Numbered from the stretch's first letter, positions 37,198 through 49,746 are shown. The stretch is 64,000 bases of DNA from Prochilodus magdalenae (GCA_024036415.1 JAMWET010000477.1:602001-666000); one strand, 5' to 3'. Notes: generated by a model from the sequence alone, not told the origin. Translations and numbers: made by a program.

Positions 37198-37219
37198 AAT
37201 AATAATAATAATAATAATA
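37117..37219. repeat. (ATT)n joined to (AAT)n, self-complementary
   Basis: About 78 bp of ATT switch near 37195 to about 25 bp of AAT, so the tract can fold on itself. Confidence 0.97.
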
Positions 37220-37307
37220 TGGAAAATTGTTTTTGTTATTAAATTTCGCACAAGAGAAATAATAAAAATGCTGCGCATTGAACATGTAAATAAAATAAAT
37301 ACATTAC

Positions 37308-37345
37308 AATAATAATAATAACAACAACAACAACATTAATGCTGC

Positions 37346-37379
<34 letters not shown>
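37308..37379. repeat. (AAT)n and (AAC)n trinucleotide tracts
   Basis: AAT, then ACA/AAC, then unique ATTAATGCTGCT, then AAT again. Confidence 0.95.
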
Positions 37380-38196
37380 GATGAATATGAACACTGTGCT
37401 GCTGTAATTAAACTACGCGACACTCTTGTAAAAACGAACCAGTTGTCAGAATAATAATATTAATCATTAATAATAAAATATCGAAATAAAAATAATATTT
37501 AGAATTGTTATTAAGCTATGCAGCGCGAGCGCGGCGCTGTAATTACATTATTCAGATTAGAGAAATAGTCTGTGGATCAGGGGTGTTTAACTGGGTTGAG
37601 GCGGTCATGTCGGTGTCACCTCAGCAGTGTTTAATGCGACGCTGGGCATTCTGCAGGAGCGCTGATACAACCAACCAAGCACAACAAACAAACAGTCAAA
37701 CTAAAAAAAAACAAGCAAATAAATAAATAAATAAATACACCAATAAATCAGTCAATACTTGGACCATTACAGAGAGTAACGCTGACCTAATAAAACAGAA
37801 ATACTGTGATAAAACTCTCTTCTCTTCTTTTTCATTTTGCCTCCCTCCCTTTCTGTCTTCTGTCATCCCCACTCTCTCTCTGTCTTTCCCACACCTTGTT
37901 TCTTCCATCTGGCTCTTCTTTTTCTTTTCTATGTCTTTCTATTCTTTCCTTCACTGCATTTAGCTGTATTTAACTGTATGTACTTTCATTCTCTCCTTTT
38001 CTCTCTTCCTCTCTCATTGTCTTTTTTCACTCTATCTCTCTTTCTCAGTCTCTTTCCCCCCCCCTCTCTCTCTTTCTCCTTCTCAGTACTCCCTTCTCAG
38101 CAGTCCACACAGAGTATTCACTAACCTGCACTGAGGCATCAGCCACTGACCATCAGTTTCACCTGGATCAGCAGCACTGACTTCACTAATACATCA

Positions 38197-38199
<3 letters not shown>
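37380..38199. other. Unique and CT-rich non-coding sequence
   Basis: AT-rich to 37500, a few CpGs near 37525-37660, an AAAT run near 37715-37736, then CT-rich to about 38090. No gene is seen. Confidence 0.5.

Positions 38200-38263
<64 letters not shown>
38200..38263. repeat. (GA)n microsatellite
   Basis: About 62 bp, nearly perfect; GA/GACA-rich sequence continues to 38383. Confidence 0.97.
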
Positions 38264-38266
<3 letters not shown>

Positions 38267-39182
38267 CATAAGAGAGAGGGACAAAGATAGACAGAGAGAG
38301 ACAGACAGAAACACAGAGAGAAACAGACAGAGACAAACAAAGAGAGAAAGCGAGGGAGAGAAGGAGACAGAGACAGAGGGAGAGATGATTTGCACATAGC
38401 TAAATATGATCACACCAGTAAAGCTTAAAACTGATCTGGACAGGATTACATCATGAGACATGTTGAATTAAATTAAATTGAAAGAGAGTAAATGAGTGAA
38501 AGAGAGAGAAGGGGGGAAAGAGAGAAGAGGGAATGCTATAAGATGAAAGAACTGAGACAGAAAAGGGAAAAATATCAGTGTTTGGACACGTAATAATTCT
38601 CCTTTCTGGTGCTCCTTGCTGACTCCTGTTCCACAGTTATTCCTTTCAAATCCTGCTGACTTTCTCTGTCTACATTTCCACACTTATTTCTCTTTCCTTT
38701 TTTCATCTTTATTTTAATTTATGTAACTCTATAATCAGCATATGAATTAATTTGCCATAGTTATGGCTTTTAATAAACATTTGTCAGCATAGTTTGTAGC
38801 AGTTTCCGTTTCAAGTTGTCTTTAATATTCATGATCTAATTCCCACAATTTTCCCATTTGCACGGCAGTGTTGGAATATTAAGCCCAAAAGCTCTGGAGG
38901 ACTAAAAGCTCACGTCTATTGGGTTTGAATCTAATGCATCTGTCTTATCTGAACTTACAACACACATAGTGTCTCAGACTCAGGCATGTTAAGAGATTCA
39001 TTGCATTATTCTCCTTATGTCCTGCTGCGTGTCATATCTGATAGATTAATATCTCACTCGTTATATCTCATAGTTTCTACATCATTTGGTGGAGGGTGTG
39101 TGTGTGTGTGTTTGTGTGAGAGAGAGGGTGTGTGTGTGACGGGGAGAATAAAAAATAGACAGAAGTGGGGAAAAGAAGACTG

Positions 39183-39262
39183 AGAAGGGAGAGAAAGAGA
39201 AAGAAAGAAAGAAAGACAAGAGAGAATGAGAAAGTGTGAGAGGAAGAGAGAGAGAGAGACAG
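39183..39262. repeat. Purine-rich GA/GAAA tract
   Basis: GAAAGA and GAGAGA words. Confidence 0.88.
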
Positions 39263-39326
39263 AGGGATTTAGTCTGAGATGTTTTTGGTGTTGTTTTCTG
39301 GTGTATACTAACATGACGTTGGGATG

Positions 39327-39371
39327 GTGTGTGTGTGTGTGTGTGTGTGTGTGAGTGAGTGTGTGTGTGTG
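39327..39371. repeat. (GT)n microsatellite
   Basis: GT run with GAGTGAGT break. Confidence 0.95.
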
Positions 39372-39637
39372 TTTTCTGGATGTCCTGTGTGACTCGTGCT
39401 CCTCTGAAGTCCACACATATTGATCTGCCTCACATTCTTATTCAGCTGAAAATCCTCATTCAGAGTGTGTGTGTGTGCATGTGTGTAAGAGGGTGTGTAT
39501 GCTTGTGTGTGCGTGCTTGTGTGTGTGTGTGTAAGTGTGTGTGGGCGGCCATCCGGGAGTGTACTGTCCCCTCCAGCTGCAGATCTGTGTGCATGATCGA
39601 TAGCTGACACTGGGTCCGTCTCTCAGCATGCTGAGGG

Positions 39638-39640
<3 letters not shown>

Positions 39641-39688
<48 letters not shown>

Positions 39689-39712
39689 TGTGTGTGTGTG
39701 TGTGTGTGTGTG
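39641..39712. repeat. (TG)n microsatellite
   Basis: 72 bp with one TCTG interruption near 39687. Confidence 0.97.
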
Positions 39713-40656
39713 AAGGCATGTTAAAAATGTGAACCCCCAGTCTTATCAGTAAAACTGAGCTGCTCTCACTGCACACACTCACAAAATGTGTGACAGTGTT
39801 TGTGTATGTATTGCAGACAGTAATATTTATAAACCCAAACATCTGATCATTATTTTAATATCACTGACTCCTCCTCCTGAAGCCACAGCTCTATATTCCT
39901 CTCTTCAAACATGTGTAACTAGACTTCTGTAGATGTTCTACAGGTGGGCTTTGTTTTGGAGAAAACCGTAATCGTTGTTCACCCTTCCTATTACCACCAG
40001 AACAGATGGTGGAGCTGGAAACATGAATGCGTCTAAAACTAAAACATTTAGAATATTGTGCAGGTAGTGGTGATGTTCCGTGATGTGCCACAATGCTGCT
40101 CCGATTTGTGAGAGTCCTGATCTGAGGTTTATTCTTTGTGCACATTTCAAGTTCACTGAAGTCATTCTAACCTAATTTAAATATAACTTAGGCTAGATAT
40201 GCAAATTTGGAGGATTTGCTTTTTGACTTTGCCACAGTATCTTTATTTACATCCGTGTTCATGGTGATGGACTCTGAACTGAAATGTTTTTCCTAAGTAT
40301 TCTAATGTACGTTTTTAAAATGGTCACTTTGTGTGTTTAATATTGACTGATGACTGAAATTTGATTAACAGATGAGATGACTTGGCTGCCAGTTGCTTGA
40401 AAATCCTGTTATCCTTTTTTTCCTTATGAAATTATATTTAAATAGTGTGTTTATGATTATGAGTGTATTACTGTGGCGGTGTATTATTAGCCGTCCGGTT
40501 CTCTGAGGTCAGGACGTGTCGCTTTCCCTTTTTGTTTTGTCTCTCATTCTCACGTCCAGCGTCCAGTTTTCGGTCATTGTAAACGTTTCTCTGGGCTAAA
40601 TGACCAAGATCCTAGATAACACAGCTATTCAAATCAGAGAAACGGGGGGAGCGGTG
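39713..40656. other. Unique non-coding sequence
   Basis: No simple repeats longer than 20 bp and no recognisable exon. Minus-strand frames near 39891-40165 overlap each other and lack motifs. Confidence 0.45.
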
Positions 40657-40657
40657 G

Positions 40658-40679
40658 TCTTTTCTTTTCTTTTCTTTTC
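40658..40679. repeat. (TTTTC)n pentanucleotide run
   Basis: Four units. Confidence 0.9.
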
Positions 40680-40856
40680 GGAATTGGGGATTATTTTTCT
40701 TGTGGGGTTTCTGGTGCTGAAGGGAAGTGTGTTAGCAAGGGAAAAGGGAAGCCGCTGTTTGAATAGACTGGAACACACACTCAGGCAGGATGTCACCACC
40801 CCTGGGGCAGCTAACTGCGACATTAGCACCGTTCCGCTGCTTGTTAGCGACCTGAC

Positions 40857-40884
40857 TGTGTGTGTGTGTGTGTGTGTGTGTGTG
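40857..40884. repeat. (GT)n microsatellite
   Basis: Perfect 28-bp run. Confidence 0.95.
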
Positions 40885-41399
40885 AGTGCGAGACAAATAG
40901 AATGTAGCAGCTGCCATGGGGGCAAACAGGCACCATGAACCTGACAACACACACATGTACAAACACACATATATATATACATATGTTTATATATAAAAAA
41001 AATAACTGGTCAAGACCTGGTAGACCACCAAAACTGTCTCCATCAGATACAGAGAACTTAAAGCTTTCGTTTTTCAGAGAGAAGACAAAATCTTGCTTCA
41101 AATCTGAAAACAATCTACAGGTGTTTTTGTTTGTTCTTCCACTATAAAAATACGACTCAACACACATAAGTCTGAAATGTGTAGCTCTCATAAAGTCCTT
41201 ACCGAACTTGATTTGCAAATCAAGTTCTTACCCGGGAAATGAAATATGTGAAGGGTGATCTCTGACACTGTACTGTATACAAACACTAAAACACACATGC
41301 ATATAAGTACACCCACACCACAGCACACTACCATGCTCACTCAGAAAGACACACTTTCTTTCTCTCATGTGTCCATAGACATAAGAGGATGACATCTCT

Positions 41400-41424
41400 T
41401 CACACACACACACACACACACACA
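41400..41424. repeat. (AC)n microsatellite
   Basis: Perfect 25-bp run. Confidence 0.94.
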
Positions 41425-41496
41425 AGTTCTTCACTGGGTGTGTTTTTTGGACTGTAGCTGGTGCCACCAGCGTGTTAAGAGGTTCCTATTTATATA

Positions 41497-41502
<6 letters not shown>

Positions 41503-41537
<35 letters not shown>
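41503..41537. repeat. (TA)n microsatellite with GT end
   Basis: TA to 41530, then GTGTGTG. Confidence 0.94.
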
Positions 41538-41538
<1 letters not shown>

Positions 41539-41697
41539 TCGTCAGCCTCATCTCAAACGGCTAAGAGGGTAATTTGTCCTATCAACAGAGAAGAAAATCA
41601 CTCTCTCTGTGCTGAAGGAACACACACTCCCTCATTCTCCAGTTTACTGAGGGTTTTTACATTGTCGTCATAACAACAGATAATACTAGGTTGATTT

Positions 41698-41745
41698 ACT
41701 ACTATTATTATTATTATTTTTATTATTATAATTATTATTATTACT
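41698..41745. repeat. (ATT)n tract
   Basis: ATT units with TTTTATT and ATAATT variants. Confidence 0.93.
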
Positions 41746-41773
41746 TTTGCCATTATGATTGCTATGGGTCATT

Positions 41774-41778
41774 GTGTG

Positions 41779-41820
<42 letters not shown>
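41774..41820. repeat. (GT)n microsatellite
   Basis: GT run with one CGT interruption. Confidence 0.96.
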
Positions 41821-41826
<6 letters not shown>

Positions 41827-41980
41827 ATGGTGATAATGATGGTGGTTTGATGCTCCAGTCTTTCACCTCTCAGCCTCTGTTCTAATCAGACTCAGCGCTC
41901 TTCATGGTGTGTTTTCTGCTGCAATTAGAACACAGTCTATGTGTGTGTGTGCGTGTGGGTGTTTGCAAAGATAGAAGATC

Positions 41981-41986
41981 TGTCTG

Positions 41987-42043
<57 letters not shown>

Positions 42044-42055
42044 ATATATATATTT
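41981..42055. repeat. (TATC)n microsatellite with TGTC and TA ends
   Basis: TGTC twice, about 14 TATC units, then TATATATATA. Confidence 0.96.
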
Positions 42056-44119
42056 TATATTTTAATATTTTAAAGATATTTTCCTACGATCACATTATTG
42101 TTAATTGCAGGGCAGAGAAAGAGGGAAAGATAAAGAAGGAGAGAGAGTGATACGAGAAGGGTAGATGTGGTAGAGGGGTTTGTGTTTCCTGCAGGTTTTA
42201 CTGAACATGTGTAAACACTCTTTCGCTCTTCTCTTGTTCTGTTTAAAGATGTTTGTGCAGTTACATTAATTGGGTTTAATGGCAACTGTTAAATACAGCT
42301 GTTTCAGTGTGTGTGTGGGGGGAGGGTTAATAAGTATGTTCTGGTGGGCAGTGTTTTGTGTGTGTGTTTGTGTGTGTTGGGGGATAGCATGTCCTTGATT
42401 GTAGGGAATTTTGCAGGTATTGCTAATCACTGAGAGTAAACACTACAGACAGCCTTCTGCCTAAAAATAGTGAGAAGATCTGGGCTTTTTGAGAAGAACT
42501 GGGCTCATTATGTTGTGAGGCCTCTAAGCAGCAAGCCCACACTCTGATGGTAGTTCCTTCAGTGACAAAACTAGCTGGTTCTGTTTAGCATATACATCAC
42601 ATGACTCACCTGTGGATGACTGTGTGAATTATGGAGCTGCAGACCAAACAGAAAGTGCTAAACACACACAGCGTGCACAAAACCAGTTTAGTGTCTGGAA
42701 AGACTGACTACAGCTTCTTCACATTGAACTGAATGTAAACATATAAATAGAAAATCAGAGGCTGATTATATGCTGTAATGTTATTATGTGGTCAGTTAGT
42801 GGTCGCTCCAATGCAAAATGGCATTTCCTCTCCAAAACAGAGTCTAAAGTGTCTTTATTCTGATGTATTGAGTGACACACTGATCCATACTAACGACCCT
42901 AACCTCAAACAAAATCATTAGCTGCTGCAATAGACTAGAATGAAGTGGCTGTTGTCGCCAGGCAACCAGACCAGGGTCAAAGGTTATGGTCCGAAGACAC
43001 TACCATTCATACCTATCTAAGTGAAAGAATGAGAGACTTTAGAAAGAAAAAGGAATCACAGAGTAAAAGTTGTGTGCCGCCTGCTTGTGAATATATGTGC
43101 TTACAAAGCATCTATTTATGTGTGCACACGTCAGGAGAACACTTTGAGTGTGTGTGTGTGTTAGAGAGAGACACCACACACGGCTGAATATTTCATATGG
43201 ATGAAATATGTTTCATGTCTTTTCAAAACAATGACAAATTGCATGGCTTTGCTGTGTTTTTGAGTTTTTCTCCACTTTGCAGGGGCATTACTGACACTTA
43301 TTGCACTAGAAGTAGTGTGTGGAAGTGTGTGTGCTCGCACGTGGGCATGTGTTTTGTATTTGTGTGTTTGTGTGCGCACATGGGCATGCGTATGTGTTTC
43401 TGTGTGCATATGGGAATGCTTGTATGTATGTGTTTATGTGCGTGCAAGAATGTGAGTGTGTGTGTGTATTTTAATGAAGCTGAATTGGTAGGTTGAACGC
43501 TGACCTCTGAAATCATGTCATCATTTTGTAGTCATTGTCATGTCATATTGGGGACTCCTATGAGGCCTCATATTAACTATATATAACTACCAAGCTTTGC
43601 AAACATGGTGGTGAAGTTACTGTGGAAGAAGTTGTCGATGCTCTAAGTAGATTTTGTTGGTATAAAACAGAATTGAAGTTTAACAGCAGACTTACTTTCT
43701 TGCAGAGTGAGGAGTGGTGTTAGCTTGTTTGTAGCAATGTTTCTATTTCACATACTTTGCAGCCTTATAATTCTGGGGAACCAGCGATACTGGGAGTAAA
43801 AATGTATTGGGATGTGCTCTTTATATGGGCAGGTCTATACAATGATTCACTGCGTCAACGTTTGAGTGGATCTATAATAACTGTGTCACAATCTCTGACG
43901 TTTTCAACATTTTAAGTCCTGTCAGCTCAGTCAAGAGAAGCTTAATTTCTCTGGTTGAGAACAACACCAGCAGTAACTGTTCCCTCCGAGAAGCGTGTGC
44001 GTGTGTCGTTTTAAGCACAGTGAACACGAATAAAGCAAAATGCCTAGAGGTTGCTCCTGGCACTTTCTGGCCACCAGACGCCTGTCATCGCTCAGAGAGG
44101 AAAAAAGAGCAAGGAGCAG

Positions 44120-44121
<2 letters not shown>
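42056..44121. other. Unique non-coding sequence
   Basis: GT-rich patches at about 42305-42380 and 43310-43470 are degenerate. No exon is recognisable. Confidence 0.45.

Positions 44122-44158
<37 letters not shown>
44122..44158. repeat. (GT)n microsatellite
   Basis: Perfect 37-bp run. Confidence 0.96.
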
Positions 44159-44162
<4 letters not shown>

Positions 44163-44595
44163 GGGGTGGGGGCCCCCTGTTCAAATCATGTCACGTAGGG
44201 CTAATTCATCCGCTCTCATTAGAGCAAGGAAGGGACCGCGGGGGCCGCCAATGCACCACACACACACACACACACTTCCATACATACACACACAGGATCG
44301 CACGCACGACACTGGCGGAGTAGTTTGGGGAATAGAAAATTGCTTTCTCAGGAAGGCCCTGGCCAATTAAGGACCTGACCGTATTGAATGTCAAGTGTTA
44401 ATTTAGGTTCTGTGTGTGTGTGTGTGGCGGGGGGGTGTTCTCTCTGCGACAGGAAGTGCAGGGGTCGTGCGATGAGCAGATTCATGTGCAATATAAGCTG
44501 ATTGGGTGTTATGTGTCAGAGACAAGTGGCGAATGCCCCGAGAGATAGAGAGGGATTAACTGTATTGCAATAATAAGGAATGGATGGGTGTAGTT

Positions 44596-44872
44596 TAGAG
44601 AAAAGAGAAAAAGAGGGAAAGCAGAAGAAAAAAGGAAGAGGAAGAAGAAGTGGAATAAAAAAGACAAAAGACAGAAGGAGCATGGGTAGATGAAAGAAAA
44701 GAACTGAAAGAGCAGAAAGACAAAAGAGAAAATAAAAGAGAGAATGACAAGAAACAGAAAGTCAGTATAAGAGAGTACACAAGAGAAAAAGAAAGAGCCT
44801 ATAAGAAGATAGAAAGAAAGAAAGTAAGAAAGAAAGAAAGAAAGAGAAAGATAGAGAGGAAGAGAATGAGAG
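44596..44872. repeat. Purine-rich tract with (AAAG)n
   Basis: GA/AAAG-rich plus strand, with AAAG units at about 44811-44845. The minus-strand frames are Phe/Leu/Ser low complexity. Confidence 0.9.
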
Positions 44873-44927
44873 GGGACCATATGCATGGATGTGCACACAC
44901 TTGCAAAAAGAAATTCATACAATCTAC

Positions 44928-44928
<1 letters not shown>

Positions 44929-44955
<27 letters not shown>
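44929..44955. repeat. (AC)n microsatellite
   Basis: Perfect AC run followed by ATGT. Confidence 0.94.
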
Positions 44956-44959
<4 letters not shown>

Positions 44960-45616
44960 CACTCTCAACAAGCTCTGTGTGTGTGTGTGGGGGGGGTTGG
45001 GGCGGGAGTGTGTAACGTAAGCGGTGTGTCTGAAAGCTCCCGATGTTAATCTCCTCCTTCATACCTACATGATCTAATAGAGCTGCACTTAGCCTTAATG
45101 GAGCATTATCAGCACGACCTACACACACACACACACACATTTTTTTAACGCTGGTGTTTCTCCTAGTCCTCCACAGAGGCCTCCAGATGCGCAGTATGCG
45201 AGGAACTGTTCAGCAAAAAAAATCAATGAAAAACTGTATGACACACAGTTATCTGTATCTAGATATCTCTATTATCTTTCACCCATGTTTTTAGATAACA
45301 GCACATTGTACAGTGTCAGTGTCAGAAACCATATCAGGCAATCTATTTGAGGTTACTTAACCACTCCATTTGGTTTAAGGCACCCAGTTAGCACCATGCT
45401 GAATAAGGGGGTATAAGCCCCCTGTTAGTTATATTATTCTCGTAGCCCCAGTATGAAAATAAAGAAAGAAACATCAAGACACCGAACATGAATTGGCTGG
45501 TAAGAGTGAAAATTAATTTGTTTTAATGCCTGGCTGGTGTGTATGTTGTGGTTGTTTGAAGGTCAGAGATCATTGCAAGGCCCAAGGATTCGTAGATGAT
45601 ACACTGATGCACACTA

Positions 45617-45650
45617 CACACACACGCGCACACACACACACACACACATA
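45617..45650. repeat. (AC)n microsatellite
   Basis: AC with one CGCGC interruption. Confidence 0.94.
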
Positions 45651-46141
45651 CAGATCTTTCCACCTTAGAGAGCATATTTATAGTTTGGTTCTAATGACAC
45701 TGAGCAGTAACTCCACATCATATTGAAGTTATGACAGAGTGGAATACTGGAGGCTAAACTGGTGGCCCTTGTCTCTTTTCAAGGTCAGTTTTTTTTAACA
45801 TTTCTATCAATATTGCAGGTTTCATTTAAAACTGTTACTCTCCCTGTTTTGTGGAATTGAATGGACATGTTGTGCTTAAATGGTCGTGTCAAAGAGAGAG
45901 AAAACAGCAAACGGTGCTAAATAAAACCAAAATAGAGCAGCTTTAGAATGTGGCTCCTCTGAAGGCGTAAATAAAAATTTCTTCTTCATGATGTAAATTA
46001 ATGTGACAATACATGTTTATGTCTATGTGTGTCTGTGTATGCTTGTGTGCGTGCGGAAGCACAAAGCTCTGTGGCTGATGAACTTCTACACTCACCTTCT
46101 CTTGTGTTGGCTATTGTCCTTTAGTAACCCTGAGGAACCGA

Positions 46142-46201
<60 letters not shown>

Positions 46202-46218
46202 ACACACACACACACACA
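46142..46218. repeat. (AC)n microsatellite
   Basis: 77 bp with two ATAC interruptions about 30 bp apart. Confidence 0.97.
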
Positions 46219-46649
46219 TGGTCAGAACTGCTGGCACAGAGTGAGAACTTCTTTTTCGCACAATCACACAGTTTCCACTTATTGTAAAACTGTCTTTATT
46301 TTTAGAAATAAAAAAATTGGATGTCATTTTAGAATTTTCCTCGTCAGGTTGATGTGATTGTAGCAGTGTTTCCTCCACCATCAGACCAAGAAAATCCTCC
46401 AATTATAAACAAAAACTAAACATGGCTGAACATTCCTGAACAGAACTGTAGTCAGACCTAGTGACAATTGCTGGTGTCAGCGCAAATCCTTGTATCAGCT
46501 TCACAAGAGGAGGAAAAAACATATTTACTTTTAATGAAGTCCATGTACCCTTTCCCCCAGGTCACTTTTGCTCATTCGTTTTAGTCCATTCATTGTGAAC
46601 TTTACACACAATATAAAGAGCAACAAACATTTACACATTCTGTAAAAAA

Positions 46650-47490
46650 CAGCCACTGTCTTCCAATCACTCTATTGCAGCCACTGTCTTCCGAACACTC
46701 TATTGCAGCCACTGTCTTCCAATCACTCTATTGCAGCCACTGTCTTCCAGTCACTCTATTGCAGCCACTGTCTTCCACTCTGTTGCAGTCACTGTCTTCC
46801 GAACACTCTATTGCAGCCACTGTCTTCCAATCACTCTATTGCAGCCACTGTCTTCCAGTCACTCTATTGCAGCCACTGTCTTCCAGTCACTCTATTGCAG
46901 CCACTGTCTTCCAGTCACTCTATTGCAGCCACTGTCTTCCACTCTATTGCAGTCACAGTCTTCCAGTCACTCTACTGCAGCCACTGTCTTCCAGTCACTC
47001 TACTGCAGCCACTGTCTTCCAGTCACTCTACTGCAGCCACTGTCTTCCACTCTATTGCAGTCACAGTCTTCCAGTCACTCTACTGCAGCCACTGTCTTCC
47101 ACTCTATTGCAGTCACAGTCTTCCAGTCACTCTACTGCAGCCACTGTCTTCCACTCTATTGCAGTTACAGTCTTCCAGTCACTCTACTGCAGCCACTGTC
47201 TTCCAGTCACTCTATTGCAGCCACTGTCTTCCAGTCACTCTATTGCAGCCACTGTCTTCCAGTCACTCTATTGCAGCCACTGTCTTCCAAACACTCTATT
47301 GCAGACACTGTCTTCCAGTCACTCTATTGCAGCCACTGTCTTCCAGTCACTCTATTGCAGCCACTGTCTTCCAGTCACTCTATTGCAGCCACTGTCTTCC
47401 AAACACTCTATTGCAGACACTGTCTTCCGAACACTCTACTGCAGCCACTGTCTTCCAAACGCTCTATTGCAGCCACTGTGTTCCACGCAC
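46650..47490. repeat. Minisatellite A: 28-bp unit with 24-bp variant, about 30 units
   Basis: The unit is CCACTGTCTTCCAGTCACTC plus TATTGCAG. A shorter 24-bp form lacks AGTC after CTTCC and pairs with a TCACAG variant start, so 28- and 24-bp units alternate in blocks. Because 28 and 24 differ in remainder by three and no unit contains a plus-strand stop, all three plus frames stay open (to about 47541, 47764 and 47624). None has an ATG in the array; only TTG could open them. Units are over 90% alike, so the array is young or homogenised. Confidence 0.97.
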
Positions 47491-47815
47491 TGTACTGCGA
47501 CCACTGCCTTCCACTCACCTCATTGCAGCCACTGTCTCTAACTCACTCTACTGCTGTCCCTGCCTTCCACTTACTTTACTGCTGCCACTGTTTCCTCTCA
47601 CTCTACTTTTACCACTGCCGTTAATTTGTTGGTCATTCAGAATTCAAAGTGTTAAATTAGCAGCTGCCTTCCACTCACTCTACTGCTGCCACTGCTTTCC
47701 ACACACTTCAGTGTTGCCACTGCCTTCTGCTTACTCAACTGCTCCTTTCTCTTCATTTTCCTAATGCCAATCTTCCACTGCTGCTGCCACTACCTTTAAC
47801 TTCTTTCACTGCTGT
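47491..47815. repeat. Degenerate minisatellite transition zone
   Basis: Words such as TTCCACTCACTCTACTGCTG and CCACTGCCTTCCAC continue the 28-bp theme with many changes, and a unique insert lies at about 47615-47665. It links arrays A and B. Confidence 0.8.
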
Positions 47816-48810
47816 CACTGCCTACCACTCACGCTAATGTTGACACTACCTACCACTCTAGCGTTACTACTGTCTACCACTCACGCTAATGTTGACACTA
47901 CCTACCACTCTAGCGTTACTACTGTCTACCACTCACGCTAATGTTGACACTACCTACCACTCTAGCGTTACTACTGTCTACCACTCACTCTAATGCTGAC
48001 ACTACCTACCACTCTAGCGGTACCACTGTCTACCACTCACTCTAATGCTGACACTACCTACCACTCTAGCGGTACCACTGCCTACCACTCACTCTAATGC
48101 TGACACTACCTACCACTCTAGCGGTACCACTGCCTACCACTCACGCTAATGCTGACACTACCTACCACTCTAGCGTTACTACTGTCTACCACTCACTCTA
48201 ATGCTGACACTACCTACCACTCTAGCGGTGCCACTGCCACCACTCACTCTAATGCTGGCACTGCCTACCACTCACTCTGATGCAGACACTGCCCAACAAT
48301 CACTCTAATGCTGCCCCTATACCACTCACTCGAATGCTCCCACCGCCTACCACACACTCTAATGCTGACACTACCTACCACTTTAGCGGTACCACTGTCT
48401 ACCTCTCACTCTAATGCTGGTACTGCCTACCACTCACTCTAATGCTGTCACTGCTTACCCCTCACTCTGATGCTGACACTACCTACCACTCTAGCGGTAC
48501 CACTACCTACCACTCACTCTAATGCTGACACTACCTTCCACTCTAGCGGGACCACTGTCTACCCCTCACTCTGATGCTGACACTACCTACCACTCTAGTG
48601 GTACCACTGTCTACCACTCACTCTAATGCTGACACTACCTACCGCTCACTCTAATGCTATCACTGCTTACCCCTCACTCTGATGCTGACACTACCTACCA
48701 CTCTAGCGGTACCACTACCTGCCACTCACTCTAATGCTGACACTACCTACCACTCTAGCGGTACCACTGTCTACCACTCACTCTAAAGCTGGCACTGCCT
48801 ACCACTCACT
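47816..48810. repeat. Minisatellite B: 52-bp higher-order unit, about 18 units
   Basis: The unit joins CTACCACTCACTCTAATGCT and GACACTACC to TACCACTCTAGCGGTACCAC. The ACTCTAGCGG word recurs at exact 52-bp steps (for example 48011, 48063, 48115). Early units read AGCGTTACTACTG and later ones AGCGGTACCACTG, giving two subtypes. Each 52-mer looks like two diverged 26-28-bp halves related to the unit of array A. Confidence 0.95.
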
Positions 48811-49275
48811 CTGATGCTGACACTGCCCAACAATCACTTTAATGCTGCCCCATACCACTCACTCCAATGCTCCCACTGCCTACCACTTACTCTGAGTTTG
48901 CTTCTGCCTAACAGTCACTCTAATGATGTCACTCTAATGCTGCCACAATTACTTTGCAGCTGCCACTGCCTACCACTAACTCTAATGTTACCACTGCCTA
49001 CCACTGTTTCTACTGCTTCCTCTGTCCACCTTCCCCTCTAATATTCCATTGTCCCTCCACCCCTCTTTTCCTCTCTCTACTGCTACCTCTTCCACAAATT
49101 CATTAATCTCTCCATTCCTTCAACCCTTGATCCTTACATCCCTCTCTTTCTTGTTCAATAACTTCACTTTCCCCTTTCTATCTCTTTATCCTTCTAATCC
49201 TCTCATCTTTCTCTACCTTTGCTCTACTACTGCCACTGCTTCACTTTCCTATTAATATTCCTCTGTCATTCCTTT
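48811..49275. repeat. Decayed edge of the minisatellite domain
   Basis: CACTCTAATG and CCACTGCCTACCAC words persist with loss of period to about 49020, then CT-rich sequence with isolated CTACTGCCACTGC words to about 49275. Confidence 0.75.
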
Positions 49276-49687
49276 TTCCTTCCCACTGCTGCTGCTTTTT
49301 TTGTTAGCATCCTTTCATACCTCACATTGCTACTAACACTCTTTCCTTTTCCTTCTGACAAATCACCCTCCACCCCTAACTCTGTAGTAATGTTACATGT
49401 TGGCCCCAAAATATTCCTGGTTGTGTTCACACTGCAGGGTTCTAAATTTGGTTTGGTTCTAAATGTGACACAGGTGTGATTTTTTAAGAGCTGGTGAACA
49501 CAGTTAGTGACAGATATGGGTCACTCACACACCCTAAAAAGGAACCATGAAGACAGGAAGATCAGATCAGAATTGGATTTAAGCAATAAGACTTGGAAAA
49601 AGAACGCAGAATAAGTGAGAGTTTTCCAGACTCAGAGAAACTTCTCCAGCTGAGATCGGTCAGACTGGATCTGCTGGCTGTGTTTCA
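49276..49687. other. Unique non-coding sequence
   Basis: No repeat or gene is recognised. Confidence 0.45.
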
Positions 49688-49741
<54 letters not shown>

Positions 49742-49746
49742 GTGTG
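49688..49746. repeat. (GT)n microsatellite
   Basis: 59 bp with one CGT interruption near the end. Confidence 0.97.

Noticed and set aside
37042..37242. Short frame with MRRRAQLAHRHTHEED followed by an Ile run
   Set aside because: It runs straight into the (ATT)n tract and has no splice donor before it, so it is not supported as an exon.
46675..47764. Plus-strand frames of 288, 353 and 297 codons
   Set aside because: They are the longest frames in the window, but all three overlap and arise from a stop-free 28-bp minisatellite. There is no ATG start in the array and no non-repeat domain.
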